Positions 13,943 to 23,338 of a stretch of DNA of 39,732 bases are shown here, one piece after another. Every line of letters starts with the position of its first letter. The first letter of the stretch is position 1. The stretch is taken from contig PAYS01000045.1 in assembly GCA_002715265.1 (NCBI GenBank), positions 1 through 39,732 on the forward strand, read 5' to 3'. Below the pieces are notes generated by a model. It made no database searches and was not told the DNA's origin. It worked only from the letters and a program-made list of their open reading frames with translations. This stretch comes from Candidatus Pelagibacterales bacterium (GTDB lineage Bacteria > Pseudomonadota > Alphaproteobacteria > TMED109). The position numbers were made by a program, and so were the translations under genes.

Positions 13943-14791
13943 ATGTATTTAATTCAATTTTTTAATGCTCTACAATTTTCTATGACGTTATTTCTGCTAT
14001 CGGCAGGATTGACTATAATTTTTGGACTAATGAAAATTGTCAATTTAGCGCATGGAAGCCTATATATGATTGGAGCTTATATAGGTTTATCAATATGGAC
14101 AATAAGTACTTCTTTTTGGTTAGCTTTAATTTTAGCTCCATTATTTACAGCACTTATTGGTTATTTATTATATCAAGTTTTATTTCGCCATATTCAAATT
14201 GCTGACCCAATGAGACAAGTACTTTTAACATTTGGTTTAATATATATAGGATTAGATAGTGTTAGACTATTTTGGGGCACAATGAGTCATTCAATTTCAG
14301 CACCAAATATTTTATCTAATTCAATAATAGTATTAGGAGAATCTTATCCAAGTTACAGATTATTTGTTATTTTTATTGGAATTTTGATTGCTGCTTTACT
14401 TTATATCTTTTTAGAAAAAACAAAAATAGGGGCTAAAGTGAGAGCTTCAGTAGATGACCCGGAAATGGCAAAATTATTAAGAATAGATACTGATAAAATA
14501 CTTATATATATGTTTGCATTAGGTTGTGGATTAGCAGGATTGGCAGGAATTACTGTTGCACCTATTTTAGGTGTGGAGCCTGGAATGGATATGGAAGTTT
14601 TAGTTTTAACTTTAATAGTTGTAGTTGTAGGAGGGCCTGGGAGCCTAAAAGGAGCTTTAATTGGTTCATTATTAATTGGTTTTGTAGATAGTTATGGAAA
14701 GGTTTATATTCCAGAAATAGCTCAAATTATAATATACGCGGTAATGGCTGTAACATTATTATTAAAACCAAATGGATTATATGGAAGATAA
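13943..14791 (+). CDS. livH: Liv-type ABC transporter permease (LivH)
   Basis: 282 residues, almost entirely hydrophobic, with about eight membrane helices. Family motifs include GLTIIFGLMKIVNLAHGSLYMIGAY near the N-terminus (quoted in part: MKIVNLAHGSLYMIGAY) and VVVGGPGSLKGALIGSL near the C-terminus. It forms the channel with LivM. It starts 6 bases after the binding-protein stop and ends 1 base before the likely LivM start. Length is normal. Confidence 0.92.
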   Translation: MYLIQFFNALQFSMTLFLLSAGLTIIFGLMKIVNLAHGSLYMIGAYIGLSIWTISTSFWLALILAPLFTALIGYLLYQVLFRHIQIADPMRQVLLTFGLIYIGLDSVRLFWGTMSHSISAPNILSNSIIVLGESYPSYRLFVIFIGILIAALLYIFLEKTKIGAKVRASVDDPEMAKLLRIDTDKILIYMFALGCGLAGLAGITVAPILGVEPGMDMEVLVLTLIVVVVGGPGSLKGALIGSLLIGFVDSYGKVYIPEIAQIIIYAVMAVTLLLKPNGLYGR

Positions 14792-14792
14792 A

Positions 14793-15764
14793 ATGAAGGC
14801 AGTAAATTATAACCCTAGACTAAGATTGCATTTATTTATAGTACTTGTAGTAAGTGCATTGATATCGATCTTTTTTGGAGGATATTTTACCAGGTTTTTT
14901 ATAGCTGAAATTGCTATATTATCTATATTTGCAATGAGTTTAGATTTTTTAGCTGCTAGAGGAGGTCTTGTATCATTAGGTCATGCAATGTTTCTAGGTA
15001 TAGGTGCCTATAGTACAACTATTTTCATTTTAAATTTAGGAATAAGCCCTTTTATAGCCACAATTTTATCTCTTCTAATTGGATGTTTCATAGGATTATT
15101 AATTTCTTATTTTATAGTAGTTTTAAATGGTATCTTTTTTATAATGGTCACTTTAGCACTAGGAGAAATGTTTCACGCTTGGGTATTTACATCAGAACTA
15201 TTAGGTGGATCAGATGGTATATCAGGCATTATTAGACCAGATATTTCATTTATGGGTATTGATATGAATGACCCATTTATTTTTGCTATTTATTCATTAT
15301 TATGGATGTCATTAATATATTTTATTTTATCACGTATAACTGATTCTCCTTTAGGAAGAAATTTGGACGCCTTAAGACAAAATCATATGAGATTATCTGC
15401 CATTGGAGGTTATGCAAAGGTTTATAAAATTATAGCATTCACAATATCAAGTGGAGTTGCATCTATTGCCGGCTCATTATATGTGCAGTTAAATGGATTT
15501 ATATCTCCTGAATTAACGCATTGGACAGTATCTGGAGAAGGCTTGATTATGATTATTGTAGGAGGAATAGGATCTATTTCTGGTGCAATACTGGGTGCTA
15601 GTGTGGTTTATATATTACAACATGAATTATCTAATTTTATTAGTTGGTGGATGCTAATAGTAGGATTGCTGTTTATTTTAGTAGTTTTATTTATGCAAGA
15701 TGGATTATGGGGATTAATTGAAAAACTAAGATTGCGTCTACTAAAAGGTAAAAATAAAATATGA
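14793..15764 (+). CDS. livM: Liv-type ABC transporter permease (LivM)
   Basis: About 323 residues from the ATG at 14793, chosen because GGAAG lies 7 bases before it and it follows the LivH stop. The track's ATG at 14772 would overlap LivH by 20 bases. Multiple membrane helices and the motifs GGLVSLGHAMFLGIGAY, GGSDGISGI and VGGIGSISGAILGA mark it as LivM. The C-terminus is basic (KLRLRLLKGKNK). It overlaps the next gene as ATGA. Confidence 0.92.
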   Translation: MKAVNYNPRLRLHLFIVLVVSALISIFFGGYFTRFFIAEIAILSIFAMSLDFLAARGGLVSLGHAMFLGIGAYSTTIFILNLGISPFIATILSLLIGCFIGLLISYFIVVLNGIFFIMVTLALGEMFHAWVFTSELLGGSDGISGIIRPDISFMGIDMNDPFIFAIYSLLWMSLIYFILSRITDSPLGRNLDALRQNHMRLSAIGGYAKVYKIIAFTISSGVASIAGSLYVQLNGFISPELTHWTVSGEGLIMIIVGGIGSISGAILGASVVYILQHELSNFISWWMLIVGLLFILVVLFMQDGLWGLIEKLRLRLLKGKNKI

Positions 15765-16504
15765 TATTGGAACTAAAAAAATTATCTAAAAGCTTTGGAT
15801 CTATTAAGGTATTAAAAAATATAAATCTTAAAATAGACAATAATGAATGTGTAGGAATTATAGGTCCGAATGGAGCCGGTAAAAGTACTTTATTTAATGT
15901 AATTGCAGGGCATCTTAAACATGATATAGGAGATGTTATATATAAAAACATCAATATAAATAATAAATCAAATGAACAACGGGCAAGGTTTGGTATTGTT
16001 CAAAGTTTTCAAAAGAATTCAATGTTTCCTGAAATGACAGTATTAGAATCAATAATGCTTGCAATAAGCCACAGATTAAATATCACCTTCCAACTATTTA
16101 CTAATTTAAATTCAAATATAAGAATTCTTAATGAAGCATTTGAAATTATTAAAAATATTGGACTAGATAAATATTCAAATTCTCGATCAGATGCTTTGTC
16201 TTACGGATTGCAAAGACAATTAGAAATTGGAATTGCTATAGCTTGTAGTCCTACTCTATTACTGTTAGATGAACCTACTGCTGGAATGAGCCCATTAGAA
16301 ACTAAAAATATTATTAGACTTATTAAGAACCTATCTAAAAATTATACAATTGTAATAGTAGAACATGATATGGAAGTAATATATAATTTAGCACATCGTA
16401 TTTATGTATTAGATAGAGGAAAAATAATTTTTAATGGAGAATCAGAAGAAATTAAAAATTCTAAATTAGTACAAGATAAATATTTAGGTATTGAAAATGT
16501 CTAA
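15761..16504 (+). CDS. livG: Liv-type ABC transporter ATPase (LivG)
   Basis: 247 residues. Walker A is GPNGAGKST (about 34-42), the signature region LSYGLQRQLEIG replaces the usual LSGGQ as is common in LivG, and Walker B is LLLLDEPTAGM, with the switch His in VEHDME. It hydrolyses ATP to power the importer with LivF. The ATG overlaps the LivM stop by four bases and the gene overlaps LivF by eight, so the five genes form one operon. Confidence 0.93.
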   Translation: MILELKKLSKSFGSIKVLKNINLKIDNNECVGIIGPNGAGKSTLFNVIAGHLKHDIGDVIYKNININNKSNEQRARFGIVQSFQKNSMFPEMTVLESIMLAISHRLNITFQLFTNLNSNIRILNEAFEIIKNIGLDKYSNSRSDALSYGLQRQLEIGIAIACSPTLLLLDEPTAGMSPLETKNIIRLIKNLSKNYTIVIVEHDMEVIYNLAHRIYVLDRGKIIFNGESEEIKNSKLVQDKYLGIENV

Positions 16505-17204
16505 TGTTTTATTGAATGTTGAAAATTTAAACACTTATTATGGAAAAAGTCATATTCTTCAAGGAATAAGCTTTAGCCTCTCTGACAATGATTGTATGGC
16601 CATTTTAGGAAGAAATGGTGCGGGCAAAACAACTACTCTAAGATCATTAGTTAATCTTTCAAAACCAGATTCTGGAAATGTTATTTTTATGGATGAAAAT
16701 TTAAAAAATATAAAACCATATTATATTGCTGAAAAAGGAATGACATTAGTACCAGAAAATAGAGGAATGTTTCCTTCGCTAACTGTAGAGGAAAGTTTAA
16801 GTATTATTTCACAATATAATTCAAATAATTTATGGACTTTACCTAAAATATTTGAATTGTTCCCTTCTTTAAAGCATAGACTTAAAAATAAATCTAATGA
16901 ATTTTCTGGAGGTGAACAACAGATGCTAGCTATCAGTCGAGCTTTATTAACAAACCCAAAATTACTGCTTTTAGATGAGCCTACACAAGGTTTAGCACCT
17001 AATATAGTTAATGAATTATTTAAAGCATTATCAAGCCTGCTGAAATCAGGTTTAAGCATAATAATTGTTGAACAAAATATTAAAATGGCATTAAATCTTG
17101 CTAATAAAGTCTCTGTAATTGGTAAAGGAAAGACTAAATGGACAGGTTCAAAAAGTAAGTTTCAAAATAATACAGGTGTGCAGAAAGAGTGGTTAGGTAT
17201 TTAA
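16497..17204 (+). CDS. livF: Liv-type ABC transporter ATPase (LivF)
   Basis: About 235 residues from the ATG at 16497; the ORF track begins two codons earlier at a TTG. Walker A GRNGAGKTT, signature FSGGEQQML, Walker B LLLLDEPTQGL and switch VEQNIK are all present. It is the second ATPase of the importer. Its stop codon abuts the boxB stop on the other strand with no bases between, so there is no room for a terminator. Confidence 0.93.
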   Translation: MSNVLLNVENLNTYYGKSHILQGISFSLSDNDCMAILGRNGAGKTTTLRSLVNLSKPDSGNVIFMDENLKNIKPYYIAEKGMTLVPENRGMFPSLTVEESLSIISQYNSNNLWTLPKIFELFPSLKHRLKNKSNEFSGGEQQMLAISRALLTNPKLLLLDEPTQGLAPNIVNELFKALSSLLKSGLSIIIVEQNIKMALNLANKVSVIGKGKTKWTGSKSKFQNNTGVQKEWLGI

Positions 17205-18632
17205 TTATTGCACTATGTCCACATATTTATAGTCAATACCTAGGTTGTTAATACCTCTTATTGGAGATGCAATCCAACTTGCAGTTTTATCAGGATCCGT
17301 TACTTGAACCATTAAACTATTAATAAACTCTTTATCACCGTTTGAAGGCAACCAATCATTAATATTATTATTCATATCATCTTTTGATATTATCTTTCCA
17401 TTCGGATCTGTATTAATATTTGCCCACATACCAATATTTCTTCTAAACCTTGTACTCGGAAGATTTAAAGTTATGTCGTAACCAGCTTTGTTTATTAACC
17501 TATTCCATCGTTTTAATCCAATTTCACAATCCTTGACATATGCTTGCCGAGTAATTTCATTCATTGCATTTCTTGTAGGAACCTCTTGGTCTATTATTTT
17601 GTTGTCAACAATACCTTCTAATTTAAAAATAGAATCTTTTTCGGAATTATCATCATACCTAGCCTCGTCAGGTCTACCTTTTAAACCATTTGCAAATGAT
17701 GTTGCCGCATTAGAAGATATTTCAGAACCAAATAAGTCTAAAGACGAAGAAAACCAAAAATTTATATACTTCTGTAATGTTTGTAAGTCTATAGCTCCAG
17801 CATTTCTAATAGCTTCTATTGAATCTGTATTTAATTTTTTCATTGTATCTAAAGATTTTTGAACCATTCTGGTTATACCAGTTTCTCCAACTTGCATGTG
17901 ATGAGCTTCTTCAGTTAACATAAATTGGCAAGTTCTTGCTAAAGGATCAAAACTACTTTCCGCTAAAGACTTTAACTGATATTTTCCATCTCTATCTGTA
18001 AAGTAGGTAAACATAAAAAAACTTACCCAGTCCGTTATAGGTTCATTAAAAGTTCCCAATATTCTTGGGTTATCTTGATCTCCTGAATATCTCTCTAACA
18101 ATCCTTCCGCTTCCTCTCTACCATCTCTTCCAAAATAAGCATGAAGAAGGTAAACCATTGCCCATAAGTGTCTTCCTTCTTCAACATTTACTTGAAATAA
18201 ATTTCTTAAATCAAATAGTGAAGGACAAGTTTTGCCTAAAAGACGTTGCTGTTCAACTGATGCAGGCTCTGTATCACCTTGAGTAACTATTAATCTTCTT
18301 AATATAGATCTATAATCTCCAGGAACTTGTTGCCATACTGGTTGGCCTATATTGTCACCAAAATGTATTTTTCTATCTTTTACTTTATCATTTAAGAATA
18401 TTCCCCATCTATACTCAGGCATTTTTACTTTTCCATATGATGCCCAACCTGCACTGTCTACAGATATGGCAGTTCTAAGGTATACATCAGCTGACTGAAA
18501 CCCCTCGGGTCCCATTTCTTGCCACCAATTTTTAAATTTAGGTTGCCAATGCTCTAATGCTCTTTGTAGAGATAAATCATTACTTAAATCTACATTATTA
18601 GGTATTCTTTCTTGGTAATTAAGTACACTCAT
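17205..18632 (-). CDS. boxB: Benzoyl-CoA 2,3-epoxidase, diiron oxygenase subunit BoxB
   Basis: 475 residues, the usual BoxB length. The enzyme inserts one oxygen from O2 into benzoyl-CoA to form the 2,3-epoxide. All six diiron ligands known from BoxB can be placed with a constant +2 offset: E122 (DTEPAS), E152 and H155 (VEEGRH), D213 (FTDRDG), E242 and H245 (TEEAHH). It is cytoplasmic. It lies 2 bases after the boxC stop in the order boxR-boxC-boxB. BoxB normally takes electrons from the reductase BoxA, and no boxA is in the window. Confidence 0.96.
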   Translation of the reverse strand: MSVLNYQERIPNNVDLSNDLSLQRALEHWQPKFKNWWQEMGPEGFQSADVYLRTAISVDSAGWASYGKVKMPEYRWGIFLNDKVKDRKIHFGDNIGQPVWQQVPGDYRSILRRLIVTQGDTEPASVEQQRLLGKTCPSLFDLRNLFQVNVEEGRHLWAMVYLLHAYFGRDGREEAEGLLERYSGDQDNPRILGTFNEPITDWVSFFMFTYFTDRDGKYQLKSLAESSFDPLARTCQFMLTEEAHHMQVGETGITRMVQKSLDTMKKLNTDSIEAIRNAGAIDLQTLQKYINFWFSSSLDLFGSEISSNAATSFANGLKGRPDEARYDDNSEKDSIFKLEGIVDNKIIDQEVPTRNAMNEITRQAYVKDCEIGLKRWNRLINKAGYDITLNLPSTRFRRNIGMWANINTDPNGKIISKDDMNNNINDWLPSNGDKEFINSLMVQVTDPDKTASWIASPIRGINNLGIDYKYVDIVQ

Positions 18633-18634
18633 TT

Positions 18635-20284
18635 TTACACCCTTTTATTATCAAACTTCGCTTTACTCCCGGATCCGAATAATTTTAAGGCACCCTTATC
18701 ACTGGAGGCATTAGGTCTATTAAATATCCAGTTTTGCCATGCAGAGAGTCTTCCAAAGATTTTAGTTTCACATGATTCCTTTCCAGGAAATCTTAAATTT
18801 GCCTCTAATCCAGTTAATGCATCGGGAGAAAATGTTGTTCTTTCTTCTATGCTTAACCTAATTTCCTCATCCCAATCCAAATCATCAGGTATTACTGTAA
18901 TTAAACCATGCTGAAATGCTTCTTCTGCATTTAATTTTAAACCAATAATATCTTTTAAACTTTTTAATTTATCTTTATTTGAATTAAATCTAGTCTCTAA
19001 TCTAGTTTGACCGTTTACCATATGCAAAAAATTAAAATTTAAATTAGATAAACTAATAAAAGGACCATTCTTATTTTTATTTAACAGTTCATTATTTAAC
19101 ATATATGATCTATCTGCGCAAAATAGAAGTTCTGATAAAATGCCACCGAAACAACTATCATTATCAATAATTGTAAAAATTGACCGAGAGGAAATATCAA
19201 GTCTTGAAAAAGTTCTTCTGATATGTCCAATAATTTCGTTAATTAACCAATTTTCTTTATTATCGTATAAAATATTACTTAAATTGTTTATGCAATCTAG
19301 CGATCCTTTTGATTTAATAGTTAATACACCAATTTCTAATTCATTTGTCCTTAATAGAAGAATTAGATCATCTAATTCTCTAATAAATTTTAAGGCCCAC
19401 CATTCACAACCTATTTTATTGATTTCCTCAATATTAAGTATGTCTTTTTCACTTGGTCCATTAATTATAATTTCTGCCGTTCTATCATTTCTGTTTAATG
19501 AACATGAAATTGTGTCGTATTCAATTTTATTATCTTTAATACTACAGTTTAGTTTAGATAATGATATGCCATTATTACCGTTTCTTAATTTGACCTCTTC
19601 ACACAATTTATCAGCTCTTTTTTCAATAAGATCAGAAAATTGTGATGGAGGAGCAATATAATCAACTAAATTCCATTCAATAGCTTTCTTGCCTCTAACA
19701 CCATCAGCATTTGTGCAAAACATATCTGCTATATCTTTTCTAACATTTCTTTTGTCTACTAACCTAGTAACACCTCCAGTGCCTGGTAATACTCCTAAAA
19801 GAGGCACTTCAGGTAGGCTAACTGTGCTAGATCTATCATCTACTAATAATATTTCGTCACAGGCAAGGGCTACTTCATATCCACCACCAGCACATATTCC
19901 ATTAATTGCTGCAATAAATTTAATTGAGCCAGATTTACTAGAATCTTCAAAACCATTACGAGTCTCATTGGTGAATTTACAAAAGTTAACTTTCCATGAA
20001 TGTTCAGACATACCTAACATATATATATTTGCACCAGCTGAGAAATTTTTTTCTTGTTTTGAAGTAATAATTACAACTTTTATATTTGGATGTTCAAACC
20101 GCATTCTTTGGATAATATCATTAAGTTCAATATCTACACCGAGGTCATAAGAATTTAGTTTTAATTCGTAGCCTGGTTTAATTCCATCTTTTTCAGAAAC
20201 GTTTAAATATAAATAAGCTCTATCTGATTTATATTCAATCTCCCAATGTTTATAGTTCTTAGGTAATCGTTCAAAAGTTATCAA
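18635..20284 (-). CDS. boxC: Benzoyl-CoA-dihydrodiol lyase BoxC (2,3-epoxybenzoyl-CoA dihydrolase)
   Basis: 549 residues, typical of BoxC. It opens the epoxide ring with two waters, releasing formate and 3,4-dehydroadipyl-CoA semialdehyde. The N-terminal half is an enoyl-CoA hydratase/crotonase fold: KNFSAGANIYMLG, AAINGICAGGGYEVALACDE and PEVPLLGVLPGTGG. The C-terminal half is a degenerate crotonase domain ending LTGLEANLRFPGKESCET. The start is a TTG six bases after a strong AAGGAG. A BoxR-like operator with promoter elements lies directly upstream, so boxCB can be transcribed separately from boxR. Confidence 0.95.
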   Translation of the reverse strand: MITFERLPKNYKHWEIEYKSDRAYLYLNVSEKDGIKPGYELKLNSYDLGVDIELNDIIQRMRFEHPNIKVVIITSKQEKNFSAGANIYMLGMSEHSWKVNFCKFTNETRNGFEDSSKSGSIKFIAAINGICAGGGYEVALACDEILLVDDRSSTVSLPEVPLLGVLPGTGGVTRLVDKRNVRKDIADMFCTNADGVRGKKAIEWNLVDYIAPPSQFSDLIEKRADKLCEEVKLRNGNNGISLSKLNCSIKDNKIEYDTISCSLNRNDRTAEIIINGPSEKDILNIEEINKIGCEWWALKFIRELDDLILLLRTNELEIGVLTIKSKGSLDCINNLSNILYDNKENWLINEIIGHIRRTFSRLDISSRSIFTIIDNDSCFGGILSELLFCADRSYMLNNELLNKNKNGPFISLSNLNFNFLHMVNGQTRLETRFNSNKDKLKSLKDIIGLKLNAEEAFQHGLITVIPDDLDWDEEIRLSIEERTTFSPDALTGLEANLRFPGKESCETKIFGRLSAWQNWIFNRPNASSDKGALKLFGSGSKAKFDNKRV

Positions 20285-20301
20285 TTTATACTCCTTAATT
20301 A

Positions 20302-20333
20302 TGCAATATATTGCATATATAATTATTATCCAA
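20302..20333 (-). promoter_or_regulatory. Candidate BoxR operator and promoter of boxCB
   Basis: TGCA-ATATAT-TGCA lies at 20302-20315, matching the TGCA-N6-TGCA operator described for BoxR. On the minus strand TTGGAT (20328-20333, overlapping the boxR stop) is followed after 17 bases by TATATT (20305-20310), inside the operator. Repressor binding there would block the -10 element. Confidence 0.7.
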
Positions 20334-21231
20334 TATTTAAATTTATTTTATTTTTAAACTCTTTAAATGTCGCTCCTACATCCATATTTTCAGTGTTTAT
20401 GACTAAATCAGCTTGTGCATATAAATGCTGTCTTTCTTTTAATATATTATAAAGATCATCCATAGCTTTAGGATTAGAATTCATTGGCCGTGAGTCTCCT
20501 TGTTTAATTACTCTATCCATATGCTCTTTAGGATTTGCTTTTATCCATATGGTGTAAAAGTTATTTAATAAAAAATTAAATGTTTCTTTTTCAGAAACTA
20601 TACTACCTCCAGTGGATATAATGAGTTTATTACTCTTCTTATACAATTTATGAATAGCATTAAATTCTAATCTTCTATACATTTCTTGTCCGCCTAACTC
20701 AATAATTTCACTTATATTCATACCTCCAAGTTTTTCAACTTCATTAGTAACTTCAAACATAGGTATGTTATTTTCTTTGCTATACATGCCCCCAAGTGTT
20801 GACTTCCCTGCTCCTCTTAAACCAATTAATGCAATTTTATTTTTTTTTTTCTTTTTATTTTCTATATCTATTTTATTTAAAAAATTAACGATTTTGTTTA
20901 TTTGAGAGTTATTATATTGATCAAATTTTCCTTTAATCATTTCAATTTTAGTATCCTTATTTGATTTTAAGAATAATAAATTAGATAGTGTAATATTTAA
21001 GGAATAAGCAATATTTTTTAAAATTGCCAAGGTAGGGTTTCCTCCACCACTTTCTAATTGAGCTAGGTATCTCATAGAAATTCCAGATCTATTAGCTAAA
21101 ATTTGTCTACTCATTCCTCTTTGTGATCTGTAACTTCTTATTACTGACCCTATATCAGATAAAGTTAACTTTTCTTTCTCAATATCCTTAAGAGAGTTCA
21201 GTGAAAACTCTGATTCTTTTAAATTTGCCAT
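20326..21231 (-). CDS. boxR: BoxR, XRE-type regulator fused to a shikimate kinase-like domain
   Basis: 301 residues. The N-terminal part (about 27-85) is an XRE helix-turn-helix (IGSVIRSYRSQRGMSRQILA, RSGISMRYLAQLESG). A lysine-rich linker, encoded by a long A run, leads to a shikimate kinase-like domain with Walker A GLRGAGKST at 137-145 and SRPMNSNPKAMDDLYNILKER. In characterised BoxR proteins this domain senses benzoyl-CoA, releasing DNA and derepressing the box genes. It lies at the divergence point between boxCB and the flavodoxin/ligase operon, with operator-like sites on both sides. Confidence 0.95.
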   Translation of the reverse strand: MANLKESEFSLNSLKDIEKEKLTLSDIGSVIRSYRSQRGMSRQILANRSGISMRYLAQLESGGGNPTLAILKNIAYSLNITLSNLLFLKSNKDTKIEMIKGKFDQYNNSQINKIVNFLNKIDIENKKKKKNKIALIGLRGAGKSTLGGMYSKENNIPMFEVTNEVEKLGGMNISEIIELGGQEMYRRLEFNAIHKLYKKSNKLIISTGGSIVSEKETFNFLLNNFYTIWIKANPKEHMDRVIKQGDSRPMNSNPKAMDDLYNILKERQHLYAQADLVINTENMDVGATFKEFKNKINLNIG

Positions 21232-21259
21232 TTACAATATATATCCTAAATGTTATTTA

Positions 21260-21273
21260 TGCATTATAGTGCA
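21260..21273. promoter_or_regulatory. Candidate BoxR operator in the boxR/flavodoxin divergent region
   Basis: TGCA-TTATAG-TGCA matches the BoxR operator form. Read on the minus strand it contains a perfect TATAAT (21263-21268), with TTGATT 18 bases upstream, so it overlaps the probable boxR -10 and implies autoregulation. The divergent flavodoxin start is 44 bases downstream and is probably controlled from the same site. Confidence 0.75.
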
Positions 21274-21317
21274 TAATATCATATTAAATCAAATTTAATT
21301 TTAAGATTGGATGTTTA

Positions 21318-21776
21318 ATGTCGGGTAACTTAGATATTTGTGTTGCAACCATGACAGGCACTGCTTTGATGGTTGCTGAGGATATTGCAGATTTTTGTAG
21401 AGATAATGATGTAATTGCTAATATTATTGAAATGGAAAATTTAACCGTTGAAAATTTTATTGAGCTAAAGGGGCCAATCCTAATAACTTCATCTACTTAT
21501 GGACAAGGAGATGTTCCTGACAATGGGCAAGATTTTTATAAGAAGTTAGAAGAAATATCTCCAAATTTGTCGCATATCAAGTTTACTGTTTTTGGTTTAG
21601 GTGATATGACTTACCGAGATACATTTGCCTATGGAGGAAAAAAGTTTTTTCAGCTTTTGTCTGATTTAAAAGCAGAATTGATTGGAGCTCCTTATTATCA
21701 CGATGCTTCTGACGGTTCTTTGCCTGAAGAGGAAGCTGTAAATTGGTTTAAAGAAAATATAATTAATTTGCTATAA
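21318..21776 (+). CDS. MioC-like short-chain flavodoxin
   Basis: 152 residues forming a single flavodoxin domain. The FMN phosphate loop is TMTGTALMVAEDI (about 12-24), the second loop SSTYGQGDVPDN and the third FGLGDMTYRDTF. It carries electrons on FMN between a reductase and an acceptor. It is the first gene of the operon with benzoate-CoA ligase and lies opposite boxR. The usual BoxB reductase gene, boxA, is missing here, so this flavodoxin may feed electrons to BoxB; that is an inference from position. The ribosome site is weak (GGAT). It is separated from the ligase gene by 14 bases. Confidence 0.88.
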   Translation: MSGNLDICVATMTGTALMVAEDIADFCRDNDVIANIIEMENLTVENFIELKGPILITSSTYGQGDVPDNGQDFYKKLEEISPNLSHIKFTVFGLGDMTYRDTFAYGGKKFFQLLSDLKAELIGAPYYHDASDGSLPEEEAVNWFKENIINLL

Positions 21777-21790
21777 TATATAGGTATTTT

Positions 21791-23338
21791 ATGAAGGATA
21801 ACTTAAAAAATGAATATAATGCAGCATTTGACTTAATTGATAGAAATTTAAAGAATTATGCTGAAAAAATAGCTTTTGTGGATGATAATACAAGTATCAC
21901 CTATAAAGAATTATTTATAAATATTCAAAAAGTTTCGCATATACTTTTAGATCTTGGATTAAAAAAAGGGGATAAAGTAATTTTATGTGCATACGATTCT
22001 ATTTATTATCCTATTTGCTTTTTAGGAGCCGTATGGTCTGGAATAATTCCTATTTGTATAAATACTATGCTTCCAAAAAAAGATATAAAATATATGATAG
22101 AAGATTCAGAATCAAATGCTGTGATAACTTCTCCCGATTTATTAAATACTTTTGAGATTATTAAAGAAGAAATTAATGAAAAATTTTTAATTATTTGTGA
22201 CTCACATACTAATGAAAAGTATTTATCAATTCAAAATTTATTAAAAACTAATAAAAATAAAGTAATTAAACCAGCTATAACATATGAAAATGATGTATGC
22301 TTTTGGCTATATTCATCTGGTTCTACAGGTTCACCAAAAGGAACACTTCACATTCATAAAAACATAATTTCTACGGCAAACACTTATGCTAGAGAGGTTT
22401 TAAATATAAGCTCTTCAGATATTTGTTTTTCAGCTGCAAAATTGTTTTTTGCCTATGGTCTTGGTAATGCTTTAACATTTCCAATGAGCGTAGGTGCTAC
22501 TTCTATATTAATATCAAGTAGACCAACTCCAGATCTAGTAGCTTCAGTTATAAGTAATAATAATGTCACACTGTTTTTCGGTGTTCCTACGTTATATGCA
22601 GCAATTCTCAATTCTCGAGCTAATTCAGTAAATTTTGAATCTTTGAGACTTTCTATTTCAGCTGGAGAAGCTTTACCTGCACATTTGTGTGATAAGTGGA
22701 AATCTTTAACAAATACAAATGTATTAGATGGAATAGGCTCAACAGAAATGCTTCATATTTTTATTTCAAATAGAATAGATGAATTAACTCCTGGAGCTTC
22801 AGGAAGGCCTGTATCCGGTTATGAAGCAAGATTAATAAGTGATACAGGAGACACTATTTTGGAAAATAATGAAATTGGAGAACTGGAAATTAAAGGCCCT
22901 TCTAGTGCTATTTCTTATTGGAATAAGCCTGAAAAAAGCAAGATAACTTTCAGAGGAAAATGGACAAAAACAGGTGACAAGTATATTAAAGATGAAAATG
23001 GAATTTATACTTATTGTGGTAGAGCTGATGATATGATGAAAGTTTCAGGGCAATATGTTTCACCATTTGAGGTAGAAGCGGCATTGCAAAGCCATGACAG
23101 TGTGTTAGAAGCCGCAGTAGTTTCTAATAGAGACAAAGATGATTTAATAAAGCCTAAAGCTTACATAGTATTAAATAATGGATACAAAGCAGATAAGGAT
23201 TTAGAATTAGAACTTACTAACTATGTAAAATCAAAATTAACGCCATTTAAATATCCACGTTGGTACGAATTTATTAAAGAGCTTCCAAAAACAGCTACTG
23301 GTAAAATACAAAGGTTTAAACTGAGAAAAGATGATTAA
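21791..23338 (+). CDS. bclA: Benzoate-CoA ligase (AMP-forming)
   Basis: 515 residues of the ANL adenylating superfamily. Motifs: P-loop SSGSTGSPKGT (about 175-185), FFAYGLGNALTFPMSVGATS typical of benzoate/hydroxybenzoate ligases, GIGSTEMLHIF, TGDKY, GRADDMMKVSGQYVSPFEVE and the acylation Lys K505 in TATGKIQRF. It converts the aromatic acid, ATP and CoA to the aryl-CoA, the first step after import. It lies in the operon flavodoxin - ligase - hydrolase and overlaps the hydrolase gene by eight bases. Substituted benzoates cannot be excluded as substrates. Confidence 0.92.
   Translation: MKDNLKNEYNAAFDLIDRNLKNYAEKIAFVDDNTSITYKELFINIQKVSHILLDLGLKKGDKVILCAYDSIYYPICFLGAVWSGIIPICINTMLPKKDIKYMIEDSESNAVITSPDLLNTFEIIKEEINEKFLIICDSHTNEKYLSIQNLLKTNKNKVIKPAITYENDVCFWLYSSGSTGSPKGTLHIHKNIISTANTYAREVLNISSSDICFSAAKLFFAYGLGNALTFPMSVGATSILISSRPTPDLVASVISNNNVTLFFGVPTLYAAILNSRANSVNFESLRLSISAGEALPAHLCDKWKSLTNTNVLDGIGSTEMLHIFISNRIDELTPGASGRPVSGYEARLISDTGDTILENNEIGELEIKGPSSAISYWNKPEKSKITFRGKWTKTGDKYIKDENGIYTYCGRADDMMKVSGQYVSPFEVEAALQSHDSVLEAAVVSNRDKDDLIKPKAYIVLNNGYKADKDLELELTNYVKSKLTPFKYPRWYEFIKELPKTATGKIQRFKLRKDD

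Noticed and set aside
19140-20150. Plus-strand ORFs of 173 and 153 aa inside boxC
   Set aside because: They are antisense shadows of an unambiguous boxC, with Ser/Ile/Leu-rich nonsense-like translations.
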